Shown one piece after another: positions 1 to 10,685 of a DNA stretch of 64,000 nucleotides. The notes below the pieces were generated by a model that saw only the letters and a program-made list of their open reading frames with translations, did not search any database and was not told the origin of the DNA. The translations under genes and the position numbers were made by a program. Source of the stretch: JAJDXW01 sp965223775 (GTDB taxonomy: Bacteria; Pseudomonadota; Gammaproteobacteria; HK1); contig OZ245021.1 of NCBI GenBank assembly GCA_965223775.1, positions 186,001-250,000 on the forward strand. Reading direction: 5' to 3'. Numbering within the stretch: the stretch's first letter is position 1; every line of letters begins with the position of its first letter.

Positions 1-704
1 CGCTCTGCGCGGTGGACGAGCTCGTCAACCAGGCGGCCAAGGCACGGTACATGTTCGGCGGCCAGGCCCGGGTGCCGATGGTCATCCGCGAGCCGATCGG
101 GATCTGGCGCTCTTCCGCCGCCCAGCACTCGCAGTCGCTCGAGGCGTGGTACACGCACATCCCCGGCCTCGTCGTCGTCGCGCCGGCGACCCCGGCCGAC
201 AACAAGGGGCTTCTCAAGTCGGCGATCCGCAGCGACGATCCGGTCGTCTACATGGAGCACAAGAACCTCTGGGGCCTCACCGGCGAGGTGCCCGAGGACG
301 AAGATCGGACGATTCCCCTGGGCGTGGCCCGCCTGGAGCGAACCGGTGGAGACGTCACGGTCGTGAGCTGGTCCCGCATGGTGCACGCCTGCGCGCGCGC
401 CGCCGCGACGCTCGAGACGGAGGGGATCTCCGCGGAGGTCATCGATCTCCGCACCCTCTGGCCGTGGGACCGCGCGCAGGTCCTCGGTTCGGTCGCGAGG
501 ACCGGCCGGCTCCTCGTGGTCCACGAGGCGGTGGCGGTGGGCGGCTTCGGGGCCGAGGTGGCCGCGACGGTGGCCGAAGAGCTGGGAGCGCCGGTGCGCC
601 GCCTGGGGGCGCCCCGCATTCCGATCCCCTATGCTCCCCCGCTCGAGGATCGGGCGCGGGTCACCGAGGACATGATCGCCGCCGCCGTGCGCGAGATGGC
701 GTAA
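1..704 (+). CDS. 2-oxoacid dehydrogenase E1 component, beta subunit (5' end outside window)
   Basis: This is the C-terminal part of an E1 beta subunit of the pyruvate/branched-chain 2-oxoacid dehydrogenase type. Such subunits pair with E1 alpha to bind thiamine diphosphate and decarboxylate a 2-oxoacid. The open frame already runs from the window edge, so the GTG at 12 is internal. Visible family features are the motif VNQAAKARYMFGGQ, a conserved RxP/GxxxxxAAQHSQSLEAW stretch, and the transketolase C-terminal domain with VIDLRTLWPWD and the VHEA segment. The gene ends at TAA 702-704. An enoyl-CoA hydratase follows after 273 bases, so a shared acyl-CoA/organic-acid pathway is plausible. The substrate cannot be told from this part. 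Confidence 0.9.
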   Translation, partial: LCAVDELVNQAAKARYMFGGQARVPMVIREPIGIWRSSAAQHSQSLEAWYTHIPGLVVVAPATPADNKGLLKSAIRSDDPVVYMEHKNLWGLTGEVPEDEDRTIPLGVARLERTGGDVTVVSWSRMVHACARAAATLETEGISAEVIDLRTLWPWDRAQVLGSVARTGRLLVVHEAVAVGGFGAEVAATVAEELGAPVRRLGAPRIPIPYAPPLEDRARVTEDMIAAAVREMA

Positions 705-977
705 GCGGTCGCACCGGTGTCGCCTTCGGGCGAGGGAGGTGTGGCGGCGGCTGGTAGAAATGCGGCCGCTGCCATCCACCGCACCATTGGACGGGGTCCG
801 GCGCGAGCTGGCGCCCGGACGTACCGGAAACCGGTTGCGGGTAACGAACGATTGCCGCCTCCGGCGCCGGCGATGGGACCGGGCGACGGAAGGGAAGACC
901 GGCCGAGGTCCGGGAGCGAAGGAGATCGGACTCGGGCGCCGGCGAGGCAGTCGAGGAAAAGAGGAGAGGATTCGAGG

Positions 978-1781
978 ATGAGCAGCATCGGGAGCTTCGG
1001 GGACCTCGGGGTCACCCTGGAAGAGGGCAACATCGCGGTCGTCGAGATCCAGCGTCCGCCCCACAACTTCTTCGACGTGGATCTCATCAACGCGATCGCG
1101 GACGCCTACGAGGCTCTCGACGAGCATCCCGAGTGCCGGGCCATCGTGCTTGCCGCTGAAGGAAAGAACTTCTGCGCGGGCGCCAATTTTCAAGGGGGAG
1201 GGGGCGCCGCCCGGGACGCGACCGGAGAGCGGGGTTCGAGCGGCGGCGGGCACCTGTACCGGCACGCGGTCCGCATCTTCCGCGCGAAGACCCCGGTGGT
1301 GGCCGCCGTGCAGGGGGCGGCGATCGGCGGCGGCCTCGGGCTCGCGGTGTCGGCGGACTTCCGGGTGACCTGCCCCGAGGGCCGCTTCAGCGCGAACTTC
1401 ACCCGCCTCGGGTTCCACCCGGGGTTCGGCCTCACCGTCACCCTGCCGGAGATCATCGGCCGCCAGCGGGCGGCCCTCATGTTCTATACCGGCCGGCGCA
1501 TCAGGGGCGAGGAAGCCCTTGCGTGGGGGCTCGCCGACGCGCTGGCCCCACTCGAACGCGTCCGCGATGCGGCCTGCGATCTGGCGCGCGAGATCGCGGC
1601 GTCGGCCCCGCTCGCGGTCCTCGCTACGCGCGCGACGGTCCGTGGCGACATCGCGGAACGGGTGACGCGGGCTACCGACCACGAGCTGGTGGAACAGACG
1701 CGGCTCCGGGCGACGAGGGACTGGCAGGAAGGAGTGAAGGCGATGGCCGAGCGCCGCCCGCCGAGCTTCGTCGGGGCATGA
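978..1781 (+). CDS. enoyl-CoA hydratase/isomerase family protein
   Basis: A crotonase-fold protein of 267 residues. The frame is open further upstream, but ATG 978 is preceded by a purine-rich ribosome site (gaggagagga at 961) and gives a normal-length family member. Oxyanion-hole signatures are visible: NFCAGANF near residue 63 and AAIGGGLGLA near residue 117, followed by RFSANFTRLGFHPGFG. Members hydrate or isomerise acyl-CoA substrates in the cytoplasm. A glycine-rich insertion (GGGGAARDATGERGSSGGG) follows the first oxyanion motif, a site where the family varies. The substrate is unknown. Confidence 0.9.
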   Translation: MSSIGSFGDLGVTLEEGNIAVVEIQRPPHNFFDVDLINAIADAYEALDEHPECRAIVLAAEGKNFCAGANFQGGGGAARDATGERGSSGGGHLYRHAVRIFRAKTPVVAAVQGAAIGGGLGLAVSADFRVTCPEGRFSANFTRLGFHPGFGLTVTLPEIIGRQRAALMFYTGRRIRGEEALAWGLADALAPLERVRDAACDLAREIAASAPLAVLATRATVRGDIAERVTRATDHELVEQTRLRATRDWQEGVKAMAERRPPSFVGA

Positions 1782-1932
1782 GGTCGGCTCCCGGCCGGCC
1801 GGTCGGTCGGTCGGCCGGTCGGTCGGAATCGGAGCCGGGAACGGCCCGAGAGAACGATCGTGAACAGGCACGGGAGGATTCACGCTTTTCGACGCTTGGG
1901 CCCGGAACAGCCGGGCGAGAGAGGAGGATTCC

Positions 1933-2901
1933 ATGAACGGAGAACGGCCGAAGGTGCTGGCAACGCGCCAGTTTCCGCCCGAAATCGAGATGCGCCTCCG
2001 GCGCGAGTACCGCACTACGTTGAACGCGACCGATCGGGTCTATTCGCCGGAGGAGCTGGTAGCCGCCGCCCGCGAGCACGAAGCGGTCATGTGCTGCCCG
2101 ACGGAGCGTTTCAACCGAGAGGTACTCGAGCAGGTCGCGGATTCGGTCGGAATCGTCGCCACTTATTCGGTCGGCTTCGAACATATCGACGTCCCGGCCG
2201 CTCGCGACACCGGGGTCGTGGTCACGAACACCCCCGACGTTCTCACCGACGCAACCGCCGATACCGCGATGCTGTGCATTCTCGCGGCCGCCCGGCGCGG
2301 AGCGGAGGGGGATCGTTTCGTGCGGAGCGGCCGCTGGGACCGTTGGCACACGATGCTGATGCTCGGCATCCACGTGACCGGCAAGCGCCTCGGGATCCTC
2401 GGCATGGGACGGATCGGCCAAGCCCTCGCTCGACGGGCGCGCGGCTTCGACATGCCAATCCACTATCACAATCGCCGGCGGCTTCCCCCGGAGCAGGAGC
2501 AGGGCGCGACCTTTTGCGCCGATCCGGTGGACCTCCTTGCGGTGAGCGACATCCTGTCGATCAACTGCCCGTCGTCGCCGGAGACCGTCAAGTTCCTCGA
2601 TGCCGAGCGCATCGCGATGCTCCCCGAGGGGGCCATCGTGGTAAACACCGCGCGCGGCAACATCGTGGACGACGAGGCGCTCATCGCGGCCCTTCGCTCC
2701 GGCCGGGTCGCCGCGGCCGGTCTCGACGTCTTCGACGGCGAGCCGAACCTCCACCCCGGCTACCTCGATCTCGAGAACGTGTTCATGTTGCCGCACCTCG
2801 GGAGCGCCACTCACGAGACGCGGACGGCGATGGGCAACACCTGCCTCGACAACCTCGCCGCGTTCTTCGCCGGCCGCCCCTGCCCCCAGGCCCTCACCTG
2901 A
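1933..2901 (+). CDS. D-2-hydroxyacid dehydrogenase (glyoxylate/hydroxypyruvate reductase type)
   Basis: A protein of 322 residues, the usual length for NAD(P)-dependent D-2-hydroxyacid dehydrogenases. The Rossmann motif GILGMGRIGQALARRA lies near residues 157-172. The catalytic Arg is in NTARGNIVDD, the Glu in the DVFDGEPN block, and the His in MLPHLGSATHE. The protein probably interconverts a 2-oxoacid such as glyoxylate or hydroxypyruvate with its D-hydroxyacid. The ATG at 1933 follows a strong ribosome site (agaggagg at 1920). It converges with the dehydratase gene that ends at 3156. Confidence 0.9.
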   Translation: MNGERPKVLATRQFPPEIEMRLRREYRTTLNATDRVYSPEELVAAAREHEAVMCCPTERFNREVLEQVADSVGIVATYSVGFEHIDVPAARDTGVVVTNTPDVLTDATADTAMLCILAAARRGAEGDRFVRSGRWDRWHTMLMLGIHVTGKRLGILGMGRIGQALARRARGFDMPIHYHNRRRLPPEQEQGATFCADPVDLLAVSDILSINCPSSPETVKFLDAERIAMLPEGAIVVNTARGNIVDDEALIAALRSGRVAAAGLDVFDGEPNLHPGYLDLENVFMLPHLGSATHETRTAMGNTCLDNLAAFFAGRPCPQALT

Positions 2902-3155
2902 TCTGAAAGGCCGCCGGGTTGCAACGGGGCTTCAGGCCGTGCGGTCGCTTTCGCGGGCACTGGCCCCGGGCGGCCGATTCCGGGGCGGAACGAAGGGTGG
3001 GCGAGCCTCCGGCAGATTCGCCGGCGCGCGCATTTTCAGCCCGTCGCCGGCAATCATGGTGGCCGCGCCCGGATGATGCGCTCCGAGGCGCTACGGTCGA
3101 TTCGACAGCTCGCCTCCGCGAGTCCTCCGTGAGCGTTCTCCGGTAGAGGCGTAGC

Positions 3156-4247
3156 TCACGCGGCGTGGGGGGCGAGGGCGTCGAAGTCGAGCGCGACCCC
3201 GTGCCCGGGACGGTCGGGGGCGGTGGCGCGGCCGTTCTCGAGGCGGAGGGGCTCGGCGAGGAACCGTTCGAGCCCGAATCCGTGGAACTCGAGCCAGGAA
3301 CCGTTCGGGACCGCCCCGAGCAGGTGCACGTGGATGTCGTGGATGCCGTGCGAGGTCACCGGGAGGTTGCGGGCCTCGGCGAGCCGCGCCACCTTGAGCC
3401 AGGGGGTGATCCCGCCGAGAGTCGCGGCGTCGGGTTCGGGAAAGCTCACCCGGCCGCGGGTGATGGTCTCCTCGAACTCGTACACGCTGTGCAGGTTCTC
3501 TCCGGCCGCGATCGGGATTCCTCCCTCCACCGCGACCCTTGCGAGCCCGCTTACGTCGTCCGGGATGATCGGCTCCTCCAGCCAGACCAGCCCGAATGGG
3601 GCGAGGGCGCGGGCGGCCGTGATCGCTTCGTGGACCCGCCAGCGCATGTTGGCGTCCACCATGAGGGGGAAGTCCGGACCCACGAGCTCGCGGATGGCGG
3701 CGACCCGCTCCACGTCCTCCGAGAGGCGGTCCCGCCCGACCTTCATCTTGATGGCGCCGAACCCGCGGTCGAGGAACCCCCGGGTCTGCTCGCGGAGCGC
3801 GTCGAGGGTGAAGTAGAGGTCGATCCCGCCCGCGTAGGCCGGGACCTCCCGCCGGTGCCCGCCGAGGAGGCGCCAGAGCGGTTCGCCGCGCCGTTTGCCC
3901 TCGAGGTCCCAGAGCGCAATGTCGAGGGCGGCCATGGCAAAGGCGACGGCACCGCCCCGCCCGCAGAAGTGCACGTGCCACCACATTCGTTCCCAGAGTC
4001 GATCGATATCGCGGGCGTCCTCGCCGGCGAGCACGGGTGCGAGATCGTGCTCGATGAGGGCGCGGATCGCGCGCGAGCCAATGTCGTTCACCGTGTAGGT
4101 ATAGCCCACGCCCTCCAGTCCGCCGTCGTCGCGCACGCGGACCACGATGAGCCCGGAGTGGCTCATCTCGCCGTGGGTGGAGTCCGAGAGAACCACGGGG
4201 AGCGGGATACGGTAATGGTGGACCTCGATCGAAGCGATACGGCTCAT
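3156..4247 (-). CDS. mandelate racemase/muconate lactonizing enzyme family protein (acid-sugar dehydratase-like)
   Basis: An enolase-superfamily enzyme of 363 residues. ATG 4247 is chosen over the longer open frame because aaggagacgc lies just upstream and the protein then begins at the usual N-terminal strand (SRIASIEVHHYRIPL). Superfamily landmarks are the KMK catalytic lysine motif in GAIKMKVGRD, metal ligands in MVDANMRW, WLEEPI and AAGEN, and a late His in TSHGIHDIH. Members abstract the proton alpha to a carboxylate. Next to an MFS carrier and an amidohydrolase it most likely dehydrates a sugar acid, but the substrate is inferred only. Confidence 0.88.
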   Translation of the reverse strand: MSRIASIEVHHYRIPLPVVLSDSTHGEMSHSGLIVVRVRDDGGLEGVGYTYTVNDIGSRAIRALIEHDLAPVLAGEDARDIDRLWERMWWHVHFCGRGGAVAFAMAALDIALWDLEGKRRGEPLWRLLGGHRREVPAYAGGIDLYFTLDALREQTRGFLDRGFGAIKMKVGRDRLSEDVERVAAIRELVGPDFPLMVDANMRWRVHEAITAARALAPFGLVWLEEPIIPDDVSGLARVAVEGGIPIAAGENLHSVYEFEETITRGRVSFPEPDAATLGGITPWLKVARLAEARNLPVTSHGIHDIHVHLLGAVPNGSWLEFHGFGLERFLAEPLRLENGRATAPDRPGHGVALDFDALAPHAA

Positions 4248-4512
4248 TCGGCGTCTCCTTCCGTCAGTTGATTGCGTTCTCCGGCCCCGGCCTTCATTCG
4301 GATTCCTGTGAGTCTCATGCTCTGACTTCCATCCTGGTCTGTCCATTCCCGAGTCCAGGCACCCGCCTCGCGGAGCTCTCCGTCGGCTCAACCGACGCTT
4401 CATGCTCCAAGGGATGCTTCCTTGACCGATCGTTCCTGGGGTAGTGAGTTCGGGTTCATCGCCGCGGAACGCGAGCAAGCCATCCCGTCCCGGTCGTGGG
4501 TCGCGGGCGGCG

Positions 4513-5925
4513 TCAAGCCGGCTTGCCCTCGATTTTCGGCGCCGGTCCCGGGCGTCGCGGGTAGCGCAGGAACACGGCGGCAGCGATGGCGACCACCACG
4601 CTCACGAAGGCAGAGCCGATCAGCGCCGCGGAATAGTCTCCGGTGAGGTCGAGCGAAAGGCTGAACGGCAGCGGACCGAGGGAAGCGCCGACGATGAGGG
4701 CGGTCTGGCCCGTGCCCTGGATGCTTCCGAGGTGCCGGCGGCCGAAGTAGTCGGCCCAGAGGTAGCCCACGTTCACCTGCACGCAGGCACCGGCGAGGCC
4801 GAAGACGACCGCGTACACGATCGCGGTGGCGACGTCGTCGACGAGGTGCAACGCCACCAGGGCGGCGGCCATGACAATTTGCGCGCCGGCGAGAACCAGT
4901 CGGGAGGGGGACCGATCCATGATGCGGCCAAGCACCGGGGCGGAGACGACGGAGACAAACGCGGTAATCGCGAAGACACGCGTCGCGACGTGCGGGTCGA
5001 GTCCCCGGTGCTGGAAGACGGCGACCTGGTGGAAAAAGAGCCCGGTCATGAGCAGGGAGAGGAGGGAGAGTCCGAGCGCGACGATCCAGAACGTGGAGGT
5101 GCGGAGCGCCTGCTTCAACGTGAGGCCGGTGATCTCGGGTTGGTCCGTTCCCGGGAGTGCGGCGGCTTCGGATCCGCGAACGTGTGCTCCAGGCGGGCTG
5201 GGGTCGGACGCGGCGTCCGTCCGATCGGCGTCCCTCCGGGATATCTGCGGTCGCGATCCAGGCTCCGGACCCCTGTCCGGTTCGGGCGCGGGTCTTCCGT
5301 CCGGCCGGAGGCCAACGTCCTCGGGCCGGTTGCGAACGAACCAGAGCGCGAGAAGAAGCAGCGCCCAGGAGCTGATCCCGAGCCAGAACCAGGCCTCGCG
5401 CCAGCCGACCGTCTCGATGAGCCATTGGGCGAACGGCGGATGCAGCGCCACGCTCGCGGAGAACCCGAGCCAGATGAGACCCAGCGCAAAGCCACGCTGC
5501 CGCTCGAACCACTGCGCGATGATGTTGCTCGTGCCAAGGAAGAGGCACCCCTGTCCGAGATAGCGGACCGCCGCGAAGCCGAGAGCGAGGACCACGAGTC
5601 CGTTGACGAAGCCGAACGCGATGGCGGCCGCGCCGAGCAGGGCCGAGACCACCGCAAGCACGCGGCGCGCCCCCCGCCGATCGACTTGCCGGCCCGCGAA
5701 CGGCAACCCGAAGGCGGCGGCGAGGGTCGCGACTCCGTACGCGAACGAGACCTCGGTATAGCTGAGGCCGAGGTCGTCCGCGACATGGTTCAGGAAGACG
5801 CCGAACGTATGCGACTGGCCGGGGCCGCTCGCGAAGAGGATGAGGGCGCCGGCGGCGACCATCAGCCAGCCGAAGAAAAACCGCCGGTTGACGCGGTGAA
5901 CGAACGTGTCGGCGGCGCGGGTCAT
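4513..5925 (-). CDS. MFS transporter (oxalate/formate antiporter-like monocarboxylate carrier)
   Basis: An inner-membrane carrier of about 470 residues with some twelve hydrophobic helices. A central loop of about 70 residues is rich in Pro, Asp and Arg. The N-terminus (RFFFGWLMVAAGALILF, then GVFL and the loop motif GRQVDRRGARRV) resembles the oxalate:formate antiporter/monocarboxylate branch of the major facilitator superfamily. ATG 5925 has no clear ribosome site, and an in-frame TTG at 5940 with gaagg upstream is an alternative. It lies 265 bases upstream of the dehydratase on the same strand, so uptake of that enzyme's substrate is a fair guess. Confidence 0.87.
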   Translation of the reverse strand: MTRAADTFVHRVNRRFFFGWLMVAAGALILFASGPGQSHTFGVFLNHVADDLGLSYTEVSFAYGVATLAAAFGLPFAGRQVDRRGARRVLAVVSALLGAAAIAFGFVNGLVVLALGFAAVRYLGQGCLFLGTSNIIAQWFERQRGFALGLIWLGFSASVALHPPFAQWLIETVGWREAWFWLGISSWALLLLALWFVRNRPEDVGLRPDGRPAPEPDRGPEPGSRPQISRRDADRTDAASDPSPPGAHVRGSEAAALPGTDQPEITGLTLKQALRTSTFWIVALGLSLLSLLMTGLFFHQVAVFQHRGLDPHVATRVFAITAFVSVVSAPVLGRIMDRSPSRLVLAGAQIVMAAALVALHLVDDVATAIVYAVVFGLAGACVQVNVGYLWADYFGRRHLGSIQGTGQTALIVGASLGPLPFSLSLDLTGDYSAALIGSAFVSVVVAIAAAVFLRYPRRPGPAPKIEGKPA

Positions 5926-6010
5926 GCCGTGGTCGGGCAAGCGGAGGCCTTCGCCATCGGCGCACCGGGCGGCAAGCCGCGGTCCGCAAGGAGGTCCCGA
6001 GCGTCAGCGG

Positions 6011-6270
6011 CCAGGCCGCAGTTTTCACCGATCTTCGTAGCGAGGGCGCCGGCGAAGCTGCGAAGCGCGAAGCGCGAAGCAGAACGCCGCGGTAGCGGGA
6101 GGAACGGACCGAAAGAGCGCTTACGCGCTGGCGAAGGCGTAGCCGACACTAACGCGTTCGCGCTGTCGAAGCGGCTTGAGGGAGTACGGCCCGCTACCGC
6201 GGCGACCTTGGGAGCGCGAAGCGATGGATCGGCGCCCGCAGCAGGAGATTGTTGAAATATGCGGGCCAGG
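6011..6270. repeat. dispersed inverted-terminus repeat, copy R1 (MITE-like)
   Basis: A stretch of about 260 bases whose two ends are imperfect inverted repeats. The left end, read in reverse complement, gives gatcggtgaaaactgcgg then cctgg. The right end reads gattgttgaaatatgcgg then gccagg. The interior contains short direct repeats (gcgaagc repeated) and the shared core gcgaagcgatggatcgg followed by cgcagcagga. The same ends and core recur at 12,208, 29,070 and 55,988. It fills the gap between the MFS gene and the upstream amidohydrolase and encodes nothing convincing. Confidence 0.75.
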
Positions 6271-6340
6271 CGCGCGGCCTCCGCCGGAGACCGGCCTCGC
6301 CCTGCTCCGCCTGCGGGCGAGCGGCGGCCGGACCGGCCGG

Positions 6341-7618
6341 TCATGCGGGAGGCGTACCCGAGGTTCGCTCCTTCGCGGACCCGCGCGGGGGCGGGGGAGG
6401 CTCAGCCAGGCTCTCCGGATCGATCCGGTACCAGCGCATCGCGTTCTCGCAGAACATGCTGCGCCGCTCGGCGAGCGAGAACCGGCTCGTCATCGCCTGG
6501 AAGCCGCGCATGATGGTCCCGTAGGGGGCGTACAGCCGGTCCACGGGGTAGTTGCTGGCGAACATGCAGCGGTCCACCCCGAAGATGTCAATGGTCTCCA
6601 GCACCACGTCCCGGTGCGTGCGGACCGACCACTGCGGTAGCCGCGGCTCCCCGAGCCCCGAGATCTTGACCGCCGTGTTCGGCGCCTCGGCGAGCGTGCG
6701 CATGCACTTGCGCCACGCGGCGAGCCCTTCCGGGCTGCGGATGTTCGGCAGCCCGGTGTGGTCGAGGATGATCGTGATCCCGGGGAAGCGTTCGGCGAGC
6801 GCCCTCGCCTCCGGCAGATGCCAGAAGGGCGCCTGGAGGTCGAAGGAGAGGCCGTGGGACTCGAGCCGCGCGTAGCCCTCCTGCCACGCCGGGTCGCTCA
6901 TCGACCCCGGTGCGTAGGGGACCACCTCGTTCGGGTGCACCGCCGCGGCTGGCCTGTCGCGCACCCCCCGTACCCGGTCGAAGCTCGCCTGAGCGGCCAG
7001 CACCTCCTCCACGTCCTCGCGGCCGAGCCACGCCTGGGCGACGATGACGGTAGGAAACCCGGACTCGTCCGCAATCGACTCCGCCCAGGCCGTCTCCCCG
7101 GCCGGGTCTGCCGGGTCCCATTCCGCCTCCACGTATACCGACCCGACGACCCGGAGCCCGTCCCAGTCCTTGCGGAAGTCGTCGCTCAGGTAGCTCTTCC
7201 GAATCGCGCTGTAGTCTCCGTGCCTCCCCTCCTTGAGCGGCTCGTCGCGAAGCCATGGATGGTAGTTGCGCTCCAGATCCCACAAGTGGTGGTGGGCGTC
7301 GATGATGACATCGTGCCGCCCGCCGATGTCGTCGATGTGCCCCTGGTCGTAGGCCCGAAGCCGCAGGTCCTCCGTGCGCTCCTCCGCCCGGTCGTCATCC
7401 ATGGTCAGGCTTTGGGCGAGGATGTAGTGGAGACCGAAGAGCATTCCCCAGGCAAGCATCGGGGCGAAGGTGTTCCATCCCTCCCCGAAGAATACGTCGG
7501 CCGCCGTGACGCATCCGCCGATCGCCGCGAAAGCGAGCCGGTGCCGCGGCCACCAGGCTGGAACCGCGACCGCCCACCGCCGGTGCAACCAGGTTTCACC
7601 TTCGCTCGGCCGGTTCAT
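6341..7618 (-). CDS. amidohydrolase family protein with N-terminal two-helix membrane segment
   Basis: A protein of 425 residues. Residues from about 100 onward are a TIM-barrel amidohydrolase of the 2-pyrone-4,6-dicarboxylate/sugar-lactone hydrolase type: IIDAHHHLWD carries the metal-binding HxH, and later come IILDHTGLPN, SGLGEP and FASNYPVDR. The first 100 residues are unlike the family. They hold two hydrophobic segments (LAFAAIGGCVTAADVFF and APMLAWGMLFGLHYIL) like a 2TM domain, then a charged linker. The amidohydrolase would normally begin close to the IIDAHHH motif, so this is a fusion or a lost stop between two genes. It sits in the TRAP/MFS catabolic block and may hydrolyse a lactone. 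Confidence 0.82.
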   Translation of the reverse strand: MNRPSEGETWLHRRWAVAVPAWWPRHRLAFAAIGGCVTAADVFFGEGWNTFAPMLAWGMLFGLHYILAQSLTMDDDRAEERTEDLRLRAYDQGHIDDIGGRHDVIIDAHHHLWDLERNYHPWLRDEPLKEGRHGDYSAIRKSYLSDDFRKDWDGLRVVGSVYVEAEWDPADPAGETAWAESIADESGFPTVIVAQAWLGREDVEEVLAAQASFDRVRGVRDRPAAAVHPNEVVPYAPGSMSDPAWQEGYARLESHGLSFDLQAPFWHLPEARALAERFPGITIILDHTGLPNIRSPEGLAAWRKCMRTLAEAPNTAVKISGLGEPRLPQWSVRTHRDVVLETIDIFGVDRCMFASNYPVDRLYAPYGTIMRGFQAMTSRFSLAERRSMFCENAMRWYRIDPESLAEPPPPPRGSAKERTSGTPPA

Positions 7619-7741
7619 CTATGCCCGGCACTCCGGCCCGGCGGGCGTGAGCAGATAACCGCCGTCCGTTTCGAGTGCTCGATCCGCTCGCCCGCACCGC
7701 CTGAACCGGACGAATTCACGGCACTTGGGTACTTGGCCCGT

Positions 7742-8233
7742 TCAGGTTCTGGCCGGAGGCGGGGGCATCTCCCCGTAACGCTTCGCGATGTGCATCAGTC
7801 GCATGGAATACCGCAGCCATGCCAAGGACATCGAGATGAGGAGGACGCGGTCCCAGCTTCCCAGCTCCGGGTGAACGTCGAACGAAACGCTGAATACAAG
7901 ACCGCCGACCGGGGCAAGCACGCACGCGCCGGCCGCGAGGTAGTGGCGAGTGACGCCGAGGGCGAGCGCAACGCTGACCACTACGAAGGAATAGAGCGAA
8001 GCGCCGAACGAGTGTCCGTACGGAGAACCGCCGCCCATCGTGATCAGGGTGACCGCCCCGTACAGCAGCGAAACGAACAGGACGTAGGCGAAGATCTCGT
8101 ACCTGGCCTGCCCGCGGTGAAGCCTGTCCACGGAAACCAGGTAGGGCGTGGTCTCGTCGTCCCAGAAATAGCGCCGGACGAACTTGTACCAGTCGAGATC
8201 CTTGAGGTGTACCGGATGCTGGCGGCGACGCAT
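7742..8233 (-). CDS. four-helix membrane protein linked to TRAP transporter (unknown function)
   Basis: A polytopic protein of 163 residues with about four membrane segments (around YEIFAYVLFVSLLYGAVTLI, FVVVSVALALGV, LAAGACVLAPVGGLVF, and a final helix). The N-terminus is charged and aromatic (KDLDWYKFVRRYFW). I do not recognise a named family. It follows the small TRAP permease by 48 bases on the same strand, so an accessory role for the transporter is possible. The C-terminus is a proline run (MPPPPART). Confidence 0.7.
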   Translation of the reverse strand: MRRRQHPVHLKDLDWYKFVRRYFWDDETTPYLVSVDRLHRGQARYEIFAYVLFVSLLYGAVTLITMGGGSPYGHSFGASLYSFVVVSVALALGVTRHYLAAGACVLAPVGGLVFSVSFDVHPELGSWDRVLLISMSLAWLRYSMRLMHIAKRYGEMPPPPART

Positions 8234-8281
8234 GGCCGGTACTCGAATGGAGGCCGCTCGCGGGCACGCGAGCGAGCGGGC

Positions 8282-9055
8282 TCAGGCGGCCCGCGAAGGG
8301 GCCACCACTTCGGGCGGGAGCTCGAACTCGTCGGGGTCGGCGGAGGGATCGACGACCACGTTCCCTTCTTCGTCCAGCACCAGCCGGCGCTTGCCTTCGA
8401 CCGTATCCCCCGAGAACTCCGGCCACTCCATGGTCATTAGTGGGTAACGGAGGTCTTTGCGCCCCCACAGCACCACTGTCGTCTGGAGCCATACGGCCAG
8501 CCCTGCGATCGCCGCGACCACGAGTCCCCCCACCAACACGGTCTTGATGATCCAGCGATGTGAGAGTCCGACCAAAGAGGCGGAGATCTCGTCTCGAACG
8601 AACGAGTCGTAGGCGTAGATCGACGCGAAGTAGATGACGATGCAGGTATAGGGGATCAGGAAGAACGAGGTCCCGAGGAACTCGAGCCACGCCTTGCGGC
8701 GGAAGGAGAGGTGCTCGCGGACGAGGTCCACCCGCACGTGGCTGTTGTGGATGTACCCGTAGCCCAGCACCAGCGTGAACAGCACCGTGTGCATATGCCA
8801 CTCGAGCTCCTGCAGCAAGGTGGAATCGAAGATCCACACCCGCCCGAACGTCTCCAGCACCCACACGTAGAAGAACTTGAGCTTGCGCAGGACCACGTCG
8901 TAGCACGTGATGAGCACGAGGGGCAGGATGAACCAGGAGCCGAAGCGCCCTACCCGATCCACCGCGACTCGCAGTCGCTCGCTGATCCTGACCCCGGCGG
9001 GGAGGTCCGCTTTCCGGGTCCAGTAGTTGTCGTCGCTGCGAACCGGTTCGGCCAT
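8282..9055 (-). CDS. TRAP transporter small permease subunit (DctQ-like)
   Basis: A protein of 257 residues with four membrane helices, matching the small membrane subunit of tripartite ATP-independent periplasmic transporters. Visible features are WFILPLVLITCYDVVLRK and, typical of the DctQ family, HNSHVRVDLVREHLS after the second helix pair. It is longer than the usual 160-190 residues, with an acidic C-terminal tail (DEEGNVVVDPSADPDEFELP). The large subunit gene ends 37 bases upstream, which indicates co-transcription. Confidence 0.88.
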   Translation of the reverse strand: MAEPVRSDDNYWTRKADLPAGVRISERLRVAVDRVGRFGSWFILPLVLITCYDVVLRKLKFFYVWVLETFGRVWIFDSTLLQELEWHMHTVLFTLVLGYGYIHNSHVRVDLVREHLSFRRKAWLEFLGTSFFLIPYTCIVIYFASIYAYDSFVRDEISASLVGLSHRWIIKTVLVGGLVVAAIAGLAVWLQTTVVLWGRKDLRYPLMTMEWPEFSGDTVEGKRRLVLDEEGNVVVDPSADPDEFELPPEVVAPSRAA

Positions 9056-9092
9056 TCAATTCTCTCCTGTCGGCACGGCGGGCGCCGGCGGG

Positions 9093-10592
<1,500 letters not shown>

Positions 10593-10617
10593 GTTGTTGA
10601 ATCCGTCTCTGAAAAGG

Positions 10618-10651
10618 GGGCGCCCGAAGCTCGATCGAGCCTCGGGCGCCC
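10618..10651 (-). terminator. intra-operon hairpin between binding protein and large permease
   Basis: A strong stem with arms gggcgcccga (10618-10627) and tcgggcgccc (10642-10651) and a further internal pairing of gctcgatcgagc. Read on the minus strand it is followed by cccccttttc. It lies 35 bases after the binding-protein stop and about 25 bases before the DctM start. Its likely job is partial termination or mRNA protection, so that the binding protein is made in excess. That role is inferred. Confidence 0.75.
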
Positions 10652-10685
10652 TACACGGGCAGTGAATCCGTCTGGGCCGGATCCG

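Noticed and set aside
1793..1830. Tandem ggtc/ggccggtc run between two genes.
   Set aside because: Simple GC-rich sequence typical of this genome's spacers, as is the gggcc run at 16,570. No structure beyond that.
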